From NCBI RefSeq assembly GCF_900142385.1, contig NZ_FRAQ01000001.1, positions 558,001-622,000 of the forward strand: 64,000 bases of DNA, given 5' to 3'. The position numbers and the translations under genes were made by a program. Shown here piece by piece: positions 1 through 11,200 of the stretch. The stretch's first letter is position 1; every line of letters starts with the position of its first letter. This stretch comes from Marinobacter antarcticus (GTDB taxonomy: Bacteria > Pseudomonadota > Gammaproteobacteria > Pseudomonadales > Oleiphilaceae). Below the pieces are notes generated by a model that did no database searches, was not told the origin of the DNA, and was given only the letters and a program-made list of their open reading frames with translations.

Positions 1-137
1 TTACAGCAAACCTCTGCCATTACCCGAAGCCGTAAGCTGGGCATCAGCATATCAGCGGGATAACGGAGTAATAGCTCAGACCTAACGTCAAAAAATGAAC
101 GCCACATAACTGGCTGTGCCAGAAAAGGAGAATAAGC

Positions 138-509
138 ATGATCGGATACGTCACCATTGGTGTCAGTGATATGGAAAAAGCCAAGAAGTTCTACACGGAC
201 CTTCTGGGCGACATGGGCGCGAAACTCCTGCTGGATATGGGCCGCATTGCGTTTATTGGTGAAAGCATGAAATCCCCTATGCTGGCCGTTTGCACACCGT
301 TCGACGGCACGCCAAACCATCCCGGTAACGGCAATATGCTGGCGCTACAGCCAGGCTCAAAAGAAGCGGTTAATACCTATTACCAGAAAGCCATTGAACT
401 GGGTGCGACCTGCGACGGAGAACCGGGGCAGCGTATTCCTGACCAGTTCTACGGTGCCTACGTGAAAGACCTGGACGGCAACAAGCTGGCGTTTTTCCAC
501 TTCGGCTGA
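138..509 (+). CDS. VOC (glyoxalase/bleomycin-resistance) superfamily protein
   Basis: A 123-residue single-domain protein of the vicinal oxygen chelate fold. The opening GYVTIGVSDMEKAKKFYTDL is the usual first beta-alpha unit, and the closing VKDLDGNKLAFFHF is the usual last strand. Such proteins normally dimerise and bind a metal or small molecule in a barrel; the substrate cannot be read from the sequence. AGGAG at about 125-129 supports the ATG at 138. It converges on the helicase gene to its right with under 30 bp between stop codons. Glyoxalase I and antibiotic-binding roles are both possible but unsupported. Confidence 0.85.
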   Translation: MIGYVTIGVSDMEKAKKFYTDLLGDMGAKLLLDMGRIAFIGESMKSPMLAVCTPFDGTPNHPGNGNMLALQPGSKEAVNTYYQKAIELGATCDGEPGQRIPDQFYGAYVKDLDGNKLAFFHFG

Positions 510-537
510 TCCTGCCCTGTTAGAAGCTGGGGCCGCT

Positions 538-2802
538 TTAGTCAGCGGTCTCGGTTTCAAACCACCATCCCGGCAACAACCCGCGAATCTGCGGCTGTAA
601 AAAGCGGTCGTCTATCAGCCAGATCACTCCCTGATCATCCGGTGTACGAATCACCCTTCCAGCGGCCTGAGCCACTTTCTGCAAGCCTGGAATCAGATAG
701 GTGTACTCATAGCCGGCGCCAAAACGTTGCTGCAGCCGGTGTTTGAGAATCTCATGCCAGGCATCAAAAGGCGGTAAGCCCAGAGTGGCGACAAAGGCTC
801 CGATCAACTGATCACCTGGCAAGTCAATTCCCTCACTGAACACACCACCCAGAACAGCGAACGCCACGCTGCCGGATTTTTCGCGGAACCCCGCCAGAAA
901 CTCCCGGCGCTGCTGCGGATTCATTCCGGGGTGCTGGGATCGCTGGGGTATATCCGGGGCATTGCTGCCCAGTGCCTCGCTCACCTCGTTCAGATATTTG
1001 AAGCTGCTGAAGAATGCCAGATAGTGCCCGGGGCGCTCCCGATATTGCTGCGCAATCAGCGCGGCAATAGGCGTTACCGACGCGTTGCGATGGGCCTGGC
1101 GGGTGCTGATCTTTGGCGTGAAATGCACCTGCAACTGGTCGGCGCTGAAGGCGCTGGGCAACGAGGTAAAACGGCTGTCCTCCGGCAAGCCCAGCAGGTC
1201 CCGGTAATAGACACCGGGGCTAAGGGTGGCAGAAAACAGCAACACCGAGGCCGCCGCCTGAAAACGGTCGCGCAGGAAATCTGCCGGGACCAGGTTCTGA
1301 ATGGTCAGGCTGGCACGGCCCCGGCCTTCGCGGCGGAACTCGCACAGGGAATGATCACCAAAGGAATCCGCCAGCTTCATAAAGGCGACGGATTCAAACA
1401 GCACTTCCTGCAGCGCCAGATCCGGCGGGTTGTCCGCCAGAAAATCCGTGAGTCCGGAAACCAGCCCCAGCAGGCTGCCGGTCAATGCTGAGGGAAGGCT
1501 GTCCAGAAACACCGGAGCGTCACCCTTGTCTGAGAGGTCACGGACAACGCCCTGCCACGCGCGTGCAGTGCGATCCAAGTGGGGTTTCAAAGCCCTGGGT
1601 GCGGTTTTGCGTACTTTCAGCAGTCGTTGTTGATCCAGCTGCACCGAGTACATACCCCGGCCCCGATCCACAAGGTTGTGGGCTTCGTCCACCAGAACCA
1701 CGGTTTTCCAGTTGTTTTGCCGGGTGAGGCCATGAAGCAAGGCCGATTGATCAAACATCCGGTTCACATCACCAATCACCAGATCGCACCAGCGGGCCAT
1801 TTCCTGCCCCAGAAAATAGGGGCAGATGTTGTGGCCGGTGGCGATCTTCGCCAGCACTTCCTGCGTGAGCGTTGTGCCGGCCTGAGCGGCTTCGGCGCGG
1901 GCATCCGGCAATCGATCGAAGAATCCTTTGGCAAGCGGGCAGGAATCCCCGTGGCAGGCTTTGTCCGGATGCTCGCAGGCATCGGCCTTGGCCACCAGTT
2001 CCAGAGTGCGCAGGGGCCAGATCTGTGGTGCTTCCTGCGCGGCCCGCAGGCGCTCGACGGCATCCACCGCCAGTTGGCGGGCAGTGTTGCGACAGGTGAG
2101 GTACGTCAGCCGGTCGTGACCAGCGGCAGGCATGGCCATCAGTGCGGGGAACAGGGTACCCAGGGTTTTGCCCAGCCCCGTCGGCGCTTCCAGCAGCAAC
2201 GTGCCGCCTTTTACCGTGTTCTTATAAACAGTTTCGGCAAGCTGACGCTGGCGGGAACGAAACTGTGGGAACGGAAAACGCAGGCCGGAAAGGCGAATAT
2301 CACGCTGTTCCCGGTGATGGGCTTCCTGTTCCGCCCAGAGTCGGTAACGATCGCACAAGGCTTCCAGTTCATGCCAAAGCTCATCGGCAGTGGCGGTTTC
2401 GGTGACCGGTGTTTCACGGTTTTTGCCAAAATCGAAGTAAATCAGCGCCAGCTTCAGGGTTTTTCGGTTTTCCTGGCGGCAGAGCAGGGCGCCGTAGGCT
2501 CGTAACTGCGCCCGGTGCAAAGCACGCTGATGGGGTCTTACACGGGATAAATCCCCACGATGGGTTTTGATCTCTTCCAGCAGGCCGGAGTGTGGGTTAT
2601 AAACATCAGCCCGGCCATAAAGCGCTAGCCCCAAGCACTTGCCAGTAAGTGAATACTCGCTTTTATATCCGTAACCACGTTTACCCTGAATGGCCTGATG
2701 GCCGGCCACGCCCTCTTCGGCACTGGGCGCCGGAGTATAGCGAAAGTCCAGATCGCCTTCGCGGGCAGCAAACTCGCAGAGGGTTCTGACCGCAACCTTC
2801 AC
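538..2802 (-). CDS. DinG/Rad3-like Fe-S DNA helicase with N-terminal PD-(D/E)XK nuclease domain
   Basis: A 754-residue superfamily 2 helicase of the XPD/DinG type. Residues about 30-105 carry a RecB/Cas4-like nuclease signature: E30 and H35, GRAD (D66), EEIKT (E77, K79), and Q99 with Y103. The helicase follows, with Walker A EAPTGLGKT at 205-213, a cluster of four cysteines (CEHPDKAC, SCPL, ICPY) likely to hold a 4Fe-4S cluster, and the DEAH box VLVDEAHN. The GTG start at 2802 is chosen because it overlaps the TGA of the upstream FAN1-like gene as GTGA, with GGAG just before it; an ATG 12 codons earlier gives no homologous residues. The coupling implies that helicase and FAN1-type nuclease act together, probably in crosslink or branched-DNA repair. 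Confidence 0.88.
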   Translation of the reverse strand: MKVAVRTLCEFAAREGDLDFRYTPAPSAEEGVAGHQAIQGKRGYGYKSEYSLTGKCLGLALYGRADVYNPHSGLLEEIKTHRGDLSRVRPHQRALHRAQLRAYGALLCRQENRKTLKLALIYFDFGKNRETPVTETATADELWHELEALCDRYRLWAEQEAHHREQRDIRLSGLRFPFPQFRSRQRQLAETVYKNTVKGGTLLLEAPTGLGKTLGTLFPALMAMPAAGHDRLTYLTCRNTARQLAVDAVERLRAAQEAPQIWPLRTLELVAKADACEHPDKACHGDSCPLAKGFFDRLPDARAEAAQAGTTLTQEVLAKIATGHNICPYFLGQEMARWCDLVIGDVNRMFDQSALLHGLTRQNNWKTVVLVDEAHNLVDRGRGMYSVQLDQQRLLKVRKTAPRALKPHLDRTARAWQGVVRDLSDKGDAPVFLDSLPSALTGSLLGLVSGLTDFLADNPPDLALQEVLFESVAFMKLADSFGDHSLCEFRREGRGRASLTIQNLVPADFLRDRFQAAASVLLFSATLSPGVYYRDLLGLPEDSRFTSLPSAFSADQLQVHFTPKISTRQAHRNASVTPIAALIAQQYRERPGHYLAFFSSFKYLNEVSEALGSNAPDIPQRSQHPGMNPQQRREFLAGFREKSGSVAFAVLGGVFSEGIDLPGDQLIGAFVATLGLPPFDAWHEILKHRLQQRFGAGYEYTYLIPGLQKVAQAAGRVIRTPDDQGVIWLIDDRFLQPQIRGLLPGWWFETETAD

Positions 2803-4493
2803 GCTGTTACTCCGCTGTCCTGCCAGCGCAGATAGCACACACTGGCGGCAATGCCCTGGCGGGCGAAAAAATGCAGCCAGCGAATTTGGTGATCCTGCAG
2901 CCTATCGCCGGGGCCTTTCACTTCAATCATTTCGTAACGGGGCTTATTGTCCGCGTTCTCCGGGTAAAACCGCACAAGATCGGGGAACCCGCTTCGGTGC
3001 TCGCGTATATTCAGTAAAAGGCGCTCAAACAGAATACGAAGATCCCCCGAGGGAATACAATCCAACGCCAGAGTCAGTAGCTCTTTATTAAGCGCTGGCC
3101 AGATCACAAAGGGGTTGGTGATGCCCTGCTTGGCCTCATAAGTATCCAGAATCTGCTGGCGGTACCGGCCATCATGCAGCGCCGCAAAACACAGATTGAA
3201 AGCTGCTTGCCGACGGCTGACAAAGTCCTCCCGCACCAAATCCGCCGGCCCGGTGTGAAACGGGTGAAAGAAGGCACCGGGTATGGCTTTAAAGATGGTG
3301 TGCCAGCAAAGCAACCCGAACAGGCTGTTGATCAGTGTGTTTTCCACATAGAACACAGGTGCTTCAGGCGTGGACAGGTGATCCCGAACCACCGCCTCCA
3401 CAGAGCCACCGGTTTGCGGGAGGGTCAGTATGAACTCATGGATCTCCGGGGCCCGGGGTGCCGGAGGTGCCGGCTGACCCACTTTTACCGCCAACCGCTT
3501 CAGTATGCGTGCCAGCCCTTGGGATTCGGCGTCGCTCAGCTCGTGGTTTTGCCAGTGCGCGGCGATAGCCCAGGCTTCTTCAAAGCGCTTCATCCGCTCC
3601 AGCAGGCGCAGCTGTTTCAATCTTGCCTCCCGATGGCCACTGGCCGCCAGCGCTTGCAACGCCAGCTCCCGTTCACCCTGCCGCTCCGCCTGTCGGCCCA
3701 GCTCCAGCAAAAGGCGATCACGGCGGCTGGTCAGCCACGGGTTATCCGAGGGATGCGGAACCTCTGCCCACACTTCTGCGGCTAGCACTCCGGCATCCAG
3801 CCACTCACGGCAGTGGTGCATTGCCAGGTAGGTATCCACATCGCTGCGTTGGGAAAAAGCCCGTACTTCGGGTTTAAACTCCACCGGTTCATAGCGGTGG
3901 TGGCCCAACTCCACCAGCACGAAGTCCGACCAGCTCTGGCGCAGGTTGCCGAAGAACATCAGGCGGATACGATCGAACAACGTCATCTGTTTGACCCGTA
4001 CTACAGAGGCCACCTCTTGATCGAACCAGTCTGTCAGTGTTCGGGCATCAACGAAGGTGTCCCGTAGTACTTCGAGCATACGGGCTTTGGGCAGGTTTTT
4101 GGCATGTCCTGCCTGTGCCAGAACGGGTGCAAAGGCGGGACGCAGTTCGGCCAGGGTGAACAGGCGAAAGAGTTCGTCCAGCGTCAACAGCGGAGCAGCA
4201 TCCAACCAGTTATCGGCAATCAGCTCATTCAACGCGTCGGCTTCCGGGCTTCCCAGTTCCGGGTAATTCAACTTGTCAGCCCGAAACAGATCACCGCTGC
4301 GCATCACCATCCGGGTCAGCAACGCGCGGGAAGGGCGAGGCAGCTCAAAGAAATCGCGCAGGCGGGCGCGCTCCGGCTCCAGCAGCAGATCCGCGTGGTG
4401 ATTGGCCACCCAGGACACCACCGTTTCCATGTTTTTCAGGTAATACAGCGGGTTTTCAAGATCCGCTGCGGCGGGCCGGAGGTGCATACTCAT
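2799..4493 (-). CDS. FAN1-like VRR-NUC structure-specific nuclease
   Basis: A 564-residue protein ending in a VRR-NUC domain: GFPDLVRF at 502-509 followed by EVKGPGDRLQDHQ, giving the PD-(E/D)XK residues D505, E524 and K526. The central part is alpha-helical and TPR-like (for example RQAERQGERELALQALAASG), as in bacterial FAN1 of about 560 residues in Pseudomonas. FAN1 cleaves 5' flaps and helps unhook interstrand crosslinks. It is the first gene of a two-gene operon with the Fe-S helicase and is divergent from recCBD across about 170 bp. The length and both domains support a complete protein. Confidence 0.88.
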   Translation of the reverse strand: MSMHLRPAAADLENPLYYLKNMETVVSWVANHHADLLLEPERARLRDFFELPRPSRALLTRMVMRSGDLFRADKLNYPELGSPEADALNELIADNWLDAAPLLTLDELFRLFTLAELRPAFAPVLAQAGHAKNLPKARMLEVLRDTFVDARTLTDWFDQEVASVVRVKQMTLFDRIRLMFFGNLRQSWSDFVLVELGHHRYEPVEFKPEVRAFSQRSDVDTYLAMHHCREWLDAGVLAAEVWAEVPHPSDNPWLTSRRDRLLLELGRQAERQGERELALQALAASGHREARLKQLRLLERMKRFEEAWAIAAHWQNHELSDAESQGLARILKRLAVKVGQPAPPAPRAPEIHEFILTLPQTGGSVEAVVRDHLSTPEAPVFYVENTLINSLFGLLCWHTIFKAIPGAFFHPFHTGPADLVREDFVSRRQAAFNLCFAALHDGRYRQQILDTYEAKQGITNPFVIWPALNKELLTLALDCIPSGDLRILFERLLLNIREHRSGFPDLVRFYPENADNKPRYEMIEVKGPGDRLQDHQIRWLHFFARQGIAASVCYLRWQDSGVTA

Positions 4494-4666
4494 AACGACA
4501 ATGGTAAACCTTGCTACTGAGGGTTATTCAGAACGACACAATCTGTCGCTGCCTTTCATCATACTGTGTGGTGTCTACGGTCTGATTCTGCCACCAGTTG
4601 CGGTACTCTTTACTATTAATACGATGACCTGGTTACCGTTGAAACGATAATCCGATAAGGAACACA

Positions 4667-7600
4667 ATGCCCGAGCATGCCACCATCACCCCCGGTTTTC
4701 ACGCCGTCCACGCCAACTATCTGGAAGATCTGCGCCGGGCCGTGGTGTTTATCTGCCAGCAAAACCCGCTGCCGCCGCTGCAGAGCGAGACCTTTCTGGT
4801 GCAAAGCAACGGTATTGCCCAGTGGCTGAAGCTGGCACTGGCGGAAAAACGCTCGGAGGATGGCAGCGAAGGCGGGCTGGGCATCGCCGCTGGCATGGAT
4901 TTCCTGTTTCCGGCGCGGTTTATCTGGCAGGCCTACCGCGCTGTGCTGCCCGATGGCGAGGTGCCGGAACAGTCCCCCTTTGATAAACGCCGGCTGGTGT
5001 GGCGGCTTTACCGGTTGCTGCCGGAACTGGTTCATACAGACGATGTGTTCAACCCGCTAGCGCGCTTTCTGGAAGGCAGCGATCCTGATTTGCGGGCGTT
5101 CCAGCTGGCCGAGAAAGTGGCGGATTTGTTCGACCAGTACCAGGTTTTCCGCGCCGACTGGCTGGCCGCCTGGGAGCAGGGCCGGGATGTGGTGATTAGC
5201 ACCCGTAACGGCGAAAAACCGATTGAAGAAGACACCCGCTGGCAGCCAATGCTGTGGCGCAAGCTGGTGGAAGACACCGGCGCTGAATCCCGCACCAGCC
5301 GCTCGCAGATTCACACCCGGTTTATGGCTGAAGGCCAGCGCATAACCACGCCAGCTCACCCGAGCCGGTTACCCAAGCGCATTGTGGTGTTCGGGGTGTC
5401 ATCGCTGCCACGACAGGCACTGGAAGCATTATACGTGCTGAGCCGTTTCAGCCAGGTGGTGCTGTGCGTGCACAATCCCTCACAGTATTACTGGGCTGAT
5501 ATTGTCAGCGACCGCGAACTGCTGAAAGCCGAGCGCAAGCGCGGAGCCAGCCACCCAACGCTGTCGCAGATTGAGGATGCTGACCAATTGCACCAGCACG
5601 CCAATCCGCTGCTGGCGGCCTGGGGCAAGCAGGGCAGGGATTACATCCGCCTGCTGGACGAATTCGATAATCCCGATGAGTACCGCGCCAGCTTCCAGAC
5701 CCCGGACCAGAAGATCGATATCTTCTCGGAGCATGGCACAGGACAGGCGCCCTGCCTGCTGCACCAGCTGCAGAACGACATTTACAATCTGACTCCGCTG
5801 CAGGAGATTCGCGACGAACAGCGCGAGCTGGATTTTAACCAGGATGGCTCTTTACCCGCTGATGGCTCCATAACCTTCCACGATGCCCACAGCCCACAGC
5901 GGGAAGTGGAAATTCTGCATGACCAGCTGCTGGCCGCGTTTAACGCTGACGCCACGCTGCGGCCCCGCGATATCATGGTGATGGTGCCGGATATCAACGT
6001 CTACGCGCCGCATATCCAGGCGGTGTTTGGACGCTATCCGCCGGGGCGCAAGCGCCATATTCCCTTCACCATTTCCGATCAGGGCCAGCGCCACCACGAG
6101 CCCGTATTGATTGCTCTGGAAACGCTCATGTCGTTGCCCCGCAGCCGTTTCGGGGTGAGTGAGATCATCAGCCTTTTGGAAGTACCCGGCATTCGCGACC
6201 GTTTCGAGATTGCCGAGGAAGAGATCCCCCTGGCCCGACGCTGGGTCGAGGGCGCCAACATCCGCTGGGGGCTTCACGGCGCACACCGGGAAAGCCTGGA
6301 GCTACCTGCAGATCTAGAGCGCAACACCTGGCAGTCTGGCCTGCGTTCCATGCTGCTGGGTTACGGTATGGGCGACGACGAGCCCTGGGCGGGCGTTCAG
6401 CCCTATGGCGAAATTGGCGGCCTGCAGGCCAGCCTCGCGGGGCGCCTTGGTGAGTTTGTGTACCGTCTGGAAACCCTGTGGCAGGATCTGCAGGCAAGCC
6501 GCGCACCCCAGCAATGGGAAGCGCTTTTCTCTGCCATGCTCGAGCAGTTTTTCCACAAGGTAGAAGGCCACGATCTGTTGTTGCTGAACCGCTTCCGGCG
6601 GCAACTGGAGCAATGGTTGGAAGACACGCTCACAGCGGGGCTGGAACAACAGCCCATGCCGCTGAACATCGTGAAGGACGTGTTGCTGGAAGGCCTGGAT
6701 GAAGGCGGCCTGAACCAGCGCTTTCTGGCCGGCAAGGTGAACTTCGCCACGCTGATGCCCATGCGGGCAATTCCTTTCCGCAAGGTGTGCCTGCTGGGCA
6801 TGAACGACGGTGATTACCCGCGCTCGCGACCGCCGGTGGATTTTGACCTGATGGCTCAGGACTATCGGCCGGGCGACCGATCCCGCCGGGAGGATGACCG
6901 TTACCTGTTTCTGGAAGCCATGCTATCAGCCCGGGAACAGCTGTACATCAGCTGGGTAGGGCGCAGCATCCGCGACGATTCTCCACGGCCACCGTCGGTT
7001 CTGGTGGGCCAGTTGCAGGATCATCTGGACAGCCTCTGGAGTGTACAGGGGCAGCCAGACATTACTTTGACTGCAGCCCTCACCACATGCCACCCCCTGC
7101 AGCCGTTCAGCCGCGACTATTTCCCTCAGGTCCAGCACGCTCGCAGCCTGTTCACCTACGAACACGAATGGCGCGGCGCCCATGGCAACGAGGCTGCGGA
7201 GCAAAAGGAGCAGCAAAAAGAGCAGCTTCAGCAAGAAGCCCTGCCATATCAGCAGCCCGAGGAACCCATCACCCTTAATGACCTTGCGGGCTTTCTGAAA
7301 AAGCCCGTAGATACGTTCTACCAGCGCCGCCTGCAAGTGCGCTTCGAAGACGTGGAAGATGACGACACGGATAACGAAAACTTTGACCTGACCGGTCTCG
7401 ATCGCTGGCGCCTGGACACCGAGCTGATTGAACAGGGCCTGCTGAAAGCCGGTGATGAAGAAGACCTGCACGAACGCCTGGAAAGCACTCTGGATCGCAT
7501 GGCCAGGCGTGGCGACCTCGGCATGGGTGTAACCGAGCACCGGCTGCGCAATGAGCTCTCCGGCCGCCTGCCGGATCTGTTCCAGCGTTATCAGGGCGCA

Positions 7601-8251
7601 CTGGCCGAATGGCCCGAGTTAGTCAGCGAACCGGTGCCGTTTGAGCATCACCTGACCAACAACATCGGGTCAGTGGAGGTGCTGGATCTGATTGGCAACC
7701 TGCGCCGCAACCACGAAGGCAAATTCTGCCGGCTGGTTATCGCCGGTTCCAGCCTGCTCAGTGGCAGCGGTAGTAGCAAAAAAATCCGCTATGCCAATTT
7801 AATGCGGGACTGGGTCATTCATCTCGCCGGACAACTGACAACACATCCTTTTGAAACTCTGATTCTGGGTAAGGAAGAAAAACGCAACGTCTTCTTTGCG
7901 CCTCTGCCAAAGGAAACCGCAATCAAGCATCTTAACGCCATGCTGGCACGCTGGATAGAGGCCAGCACCCGCCCTTTGCCGCTGCAGTGTGAGGCTGGTT
8001 TTGCCTGGATTTACAGCTTCTACCAAAGCAAGAAATTCCTCGGTGACCATGAGCGCGCCATCAGCGACGCGCAACAGGCTTACACCACTGCGCTGGAACG
8101 GGATACCGGCTACCTGCGAGGCGCCTTTGAAAGTGCAGAAGCGCTCATGGAAAGCGGCGAATTTGAGGCGCTGCTGCACGCACTTTATGTGCCTCTGTGG
8201 GAAGCCGAACAGGACAAATCCGCCGCTGGCCAGATTGAGGGCAAGGTATGA
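4667..8251 (+). CDS. recC: RecBCD exonuclease V subunit gamma (RecC)
   Basis: A 1194-residue RecC, the chi-recognising, catalytically inactive helicase-like subunit of the RecBCD end-processing machine. The N-terminus contains SNGIAQWLKLALAE, typical of the family, and the middle has LLGMNDGDYPRSRPPVDFDL, a hallmark of the inactive SF1-like domain. The ATG at 4667 has AAGGA about 6 nt upstream. The stop codon overlaps the recB start as ATGA, so the three genes form a tightly coupled recC-recB-recD operon. In E. coli ptrA lies between recC and recB; here it is absent. Confidence 0.96.
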   Translation: MPEHATITPGFHAVHANYLEDLRRAVVFICQQNPLPPLQSETFLVQSNGIAQWLKLALAEKRSEDGSEGGLGIAAGMDFLFPARFIWQAYRAVLPDGEVPEQSPFDKRRLVWRLYRLLPELVHTDDVFNPLARFLEGSDPDLRAFQLAEKVADLFDQYQVFRADWLAAWEQGRDVVISTRNGEKPIEEDTRWQPMLWRKLVEDTGAESRTSRSQIHTRFMAEGQRITTPAHPSRLPKRIVVFGVSSLPRQALEALYVLSRFSQVVLCVHNPSQYYWADIVSDRELLKAERKRGASHPTLSQIEDADQLHQHANPLLAAWGKQGRDYIRLLDEFDNPDEYRASFQTPDQKIDIFSEHGTGQAPCLLHQLQNDIYNLTPLQEIRDEQRELDFNQDGSLPADGSITFHDAHSPQREVEILHDQLLAAFNADATLRPRDIMVMVPDINVYAPHIQAVFGRYPPGRKRHIPFTISDQGQRHHEPVLIALETLMSLPRSRFGVSEIISLLEVPGIRDRFEIAEEEIPLARRWVEGANIRWGLHGAHRESLELPADLERNTWQSGLRSMLLGYGMGDDEPWAGVQPYGEIGGLQASLAGRLGEFVYRLETLWQDLQASRAPQQWEALFSAMLEQFFHKVEGHDLLLLNRFRRQLEQWLEDTLTAGLEQQPMPLNIVKDVLLEGLDEGGLNQRFLAGKVNFATLMPMRAIPFRKVCLLGMNDGDYPRSRPPVDFDLMAQDYRPGDRSRREDDRYLFLEAMLSAREQLYISWVGRSIRDDSPRPPSVLVGQLQDHLDSLWSVQGQPDITLTAALTTCHPLQPFSRDYFPQVQHARSLFTYEHEWRGAHGNEAAEQKEQQKEQLQQEALPYQQPEEPITLNDLAGFLKKPVDTFYQRRLQVRFEDVEDDDTDNENFDLTGLDRWRLDTELIEQGLLKAGDEEDLHERLESTLDRMARRGDLGMGVTEHRLRNELSGRLPDLFQRYQGALAEWPELVSEPVPFEHHLTNNIGSVEVLDLIGNLRRNHEGKFCRLVIAGSSLLSGSGSSKKIRYANLMRDWVIHLAGQLTTHPFETLILGKEEKRNVFFAPLPKETAIKHLNAMLARWIEASTRPLPLQCEAGFAWIYSFYQSKKFLGDHERAISDAQQAYTTALERDTGYLRGAFESAEALMESGEFEALLHALYVPLWEAEQDKSAAGQIEGKV

Positions 8252-11200
8252 CAGCCATGACAGCTAAGACAGGCGCGAACCCCAACCTTGATCCGCTAGC
8301 ACTGCCCCTGAATGGCAGCAGCCTGATCGAGGCCAGCGCCGGCACCGGCAAAACCTTCACTATTGCCATCCTTTACGTGCGCTTGGTACTTGGCAACGGC
8401 CAGCCCGAGGGCAGCGCCCTGGCTGCAGGCATGCTGCCGCCGAATCTGCTGGTAGTCACCTTTACCGACGCCGCCACCAAGGAGCTGCGGGATCGTATCC
8501 GCACCCGGCTCACTCAGGCTGCCGAGGTGTTTTCCAGCGCCGCTGACAGTATCCAGCCCTCGGCGGAAACGGCGCTGATTCATAAGCTCCGGGACGAAAG
8601 CTATCCAGACCCCGACACCTGGCCAGACTGCCGCAAAAAGCTGCTGCTGGCCGCCGAGTGGATGGACGAAGCGGCAGTATCCACCATCCACGCCTGGTGT
8701 AATCGTATGCTCACTGAGCATGCGTTCGACAGTGGCAGCCTGTTCCGGCTCACACTGGAAACCGACCAAAGTGATCTGCTGGATGAAGTTGCGCGGGATT
8801 ACTGGCGCACCTTTATCTATCCGCTCTCGCCGGTACTGATGGACGAAGTGCTGAGCCACTGGAAAACCCCGGACATCCTGCGTGCAGCCGTGCGTAACCT
8901 GATTGGCGATGCCGATTCTTTGAACGTCGCCACCGACGACGTTAAGCAGGCCATTGAAGCCACCGTGCAACGGCGGATAGAACAGGCGCAGGCACTGAAA
9001 GCGCGTCCCTGGGCAGACTGGAAGCCCGTAGTAACCGACATGCTTATCGAGCTCAACAAGAGCAAACGCCTGCACGGTGGCAGCATGAAGCCGATGATTG
9101 CCGCCTGGGACAAGCTTTTGGACTGGGCAGCCTCCGATGAGCTCTACCCGGAAGGGCTGGAGAAAGCCGGTTTCCAGAACCAGACGCCGGACATCCTGCC
9201 CACAAAACTCAAAGGCGATGGCGATGTGCCTCACCACCCAGCCTTTGATGCCATCGAAGAACTGATCACTTTTGCAGAAAGCCTGCCCAGCGTCGAGGCT
9301 GACATTCTCAGGCACGCCACCCGCTGGATTGCGGCGCGGCTGGAATCGGAAAAACAGAAGCGCTCGGAAATGGGCTTCGACGATCTGCTCACGCGCCTGG
9401 ACGATGCCCTTCATGGCCCCCGTGGCGACCAACTGGCCGCCACCATCCGCCGCCAGTTTCCGGTGGCGCTGATTGACGAATTCCAGGACACCGACCCGGT
9501 GCAGTACCGCATCTTCAACCGCATTTACCGGGTTGCAGAGAACCATCCGGACACCTGCCTGCTGATGATCGGCGATCCGAAACAGGCCATCTACGGCTTC
9601 CGCGGCGCCGATATCTACACCTATCTGGATGCACGCACCGGTGCCCGCGATCGCACCTGGACCCTGGGCCGCAACTTCCGTTCGTCCAAACCCATGGTGA
9701 AAGCAGTCAACCGGGTGTTCGAGCATGGCGATCAGAACAGCCCTGAGGGGGCCTTCCTGTTCGGCAAAGGCGATACCTCACCCCTGCCATTTCAGGGCGT
9801 GGAGGCCAACGGCACCAAACGTCTGTGGTCGGTGAACGGCGACATACAGCCCAGCCTCACCCTGTGGTCACTGGAAAGCGATCAGGAACACAACAGCGGC
9901 AACCGCAAAAGCCTTGCCAAAGGCACCGCGACCACCGAAGTAGCAGAAACCTGTGCCAGCGAAATCGCGCGCTTGCTGACTTTGGGCCAGCAGGGGTTGG
10001 CAGGATTTGCCATAGAAAACAACGCTGAAGATCTGGAGTCAGTTGCACCTAAAGACATCGCCATTCTGGTGAACAATCGCAACGAAGCGGCTGCAGTGCG
10101 CGATGCTTTGGGCCAGAGACGCATCAAAAGCGTGTACCTGTCCGACCGGGATTCGGTGCTGACCTCCCAGGAGGCCAAGGAAGTACTATGCTGGCTCAAA
10201 GCCTTTGCCGAACCCCGGCAGTTGGCCTATGCCCGGGCGGCACTGGCCACCCCCACACTGGGGCTACCCTGGAGCTATCTCGATCAACTACTGACCGACG
10301 AAATGGCGCTGGAGCGTGAGATCGAGCGCTTTATGGGCTACCAGCAACAGTGGCAAAGCCAGGGCGTGCTGCCCATGCTGCGAAGCTTTCTGATGGACTT
10401 CGAAGTGCCCGGGCAATTGCTGCAGCGCGCTGATGGCGAACGCCGGCTAACCGACATTCTGCATATTGCAGAACTGCTGCAACAGGACAGCCTGCAACTG
10501 GATGGCGAGCACGCGCTGGTACACCACTACACCCAGATTCTGCGGGCAGCGGACGACGAAGACGAACACCGCACTCTGCGCCTGGAAAGCGACGCCGGGC
10601 TGGTAAAGGTCATCACCGTGCACAAATCCAAAGGCCTGGAATATCCGCTGGTGTTCCTGCCCTTTGGCACCGCGTTCCGCGCTCAGAGTGAAAAACAGTC
10701 GTTCGTGCGGTATCACGATGACAGCTCACAGCTGATCACCGTCTTCGATCCCACACCGGAAGACGTTGCCCGTGCAGACAGCGAACGGCTGGGCGAGGAC
10801 ATCCGCAAACTCTACGTGGCCCTGACCCGCGCCCGCTTCGCCACCTGGGTGGGCGTTGCCGACATTGAATACTGGCACCTCAGCGGCTTGGGTTATCTGC
10901 TGGGTGGTGAACCTGCGGCACAGCAGCCGCTGAGTGACGCGTTGAGCAATCTCGCCAATGGCTACACCGAGCTCTCTGCAGAGCCGCTGCCGGCCGCTAC
11001 CGATCTGCGTTATGTGGAAGAAGCACCCGCAGCGCTCGGGCCCGCACTGATCTCTACCCGCGAAGCTCGGGAAGACTGGTGGATTGCCAGTTACTCATCT
11101 CTGGAATACAGCGGGCTCTCTGGCACGGGCATTGTGTTCTCCGGCGAAGTGGAAGACGCAGAAACCCAGAACCTGCTGGAAGAGGGCGCCCACAACAGCG

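Noticed and set aside
60..137. Possible integron attC-like core (ACCTAAC) before the VOC gene
   Set aside because: VOC genes are common in integron cassettes, but no matching GTTRRRY partner, second site or integrase was found.
8296..9726. 476-codon open frame on the minus strand inside recB
   Set aside because: It lies wholly opposite well-matched recB sequence, has no recognisable domain, and is typical of shadow frames in GC-rich genes. The same applies to long frames opposite the Fe-S helicase (1579-2505) and gyrB (21734-22897).
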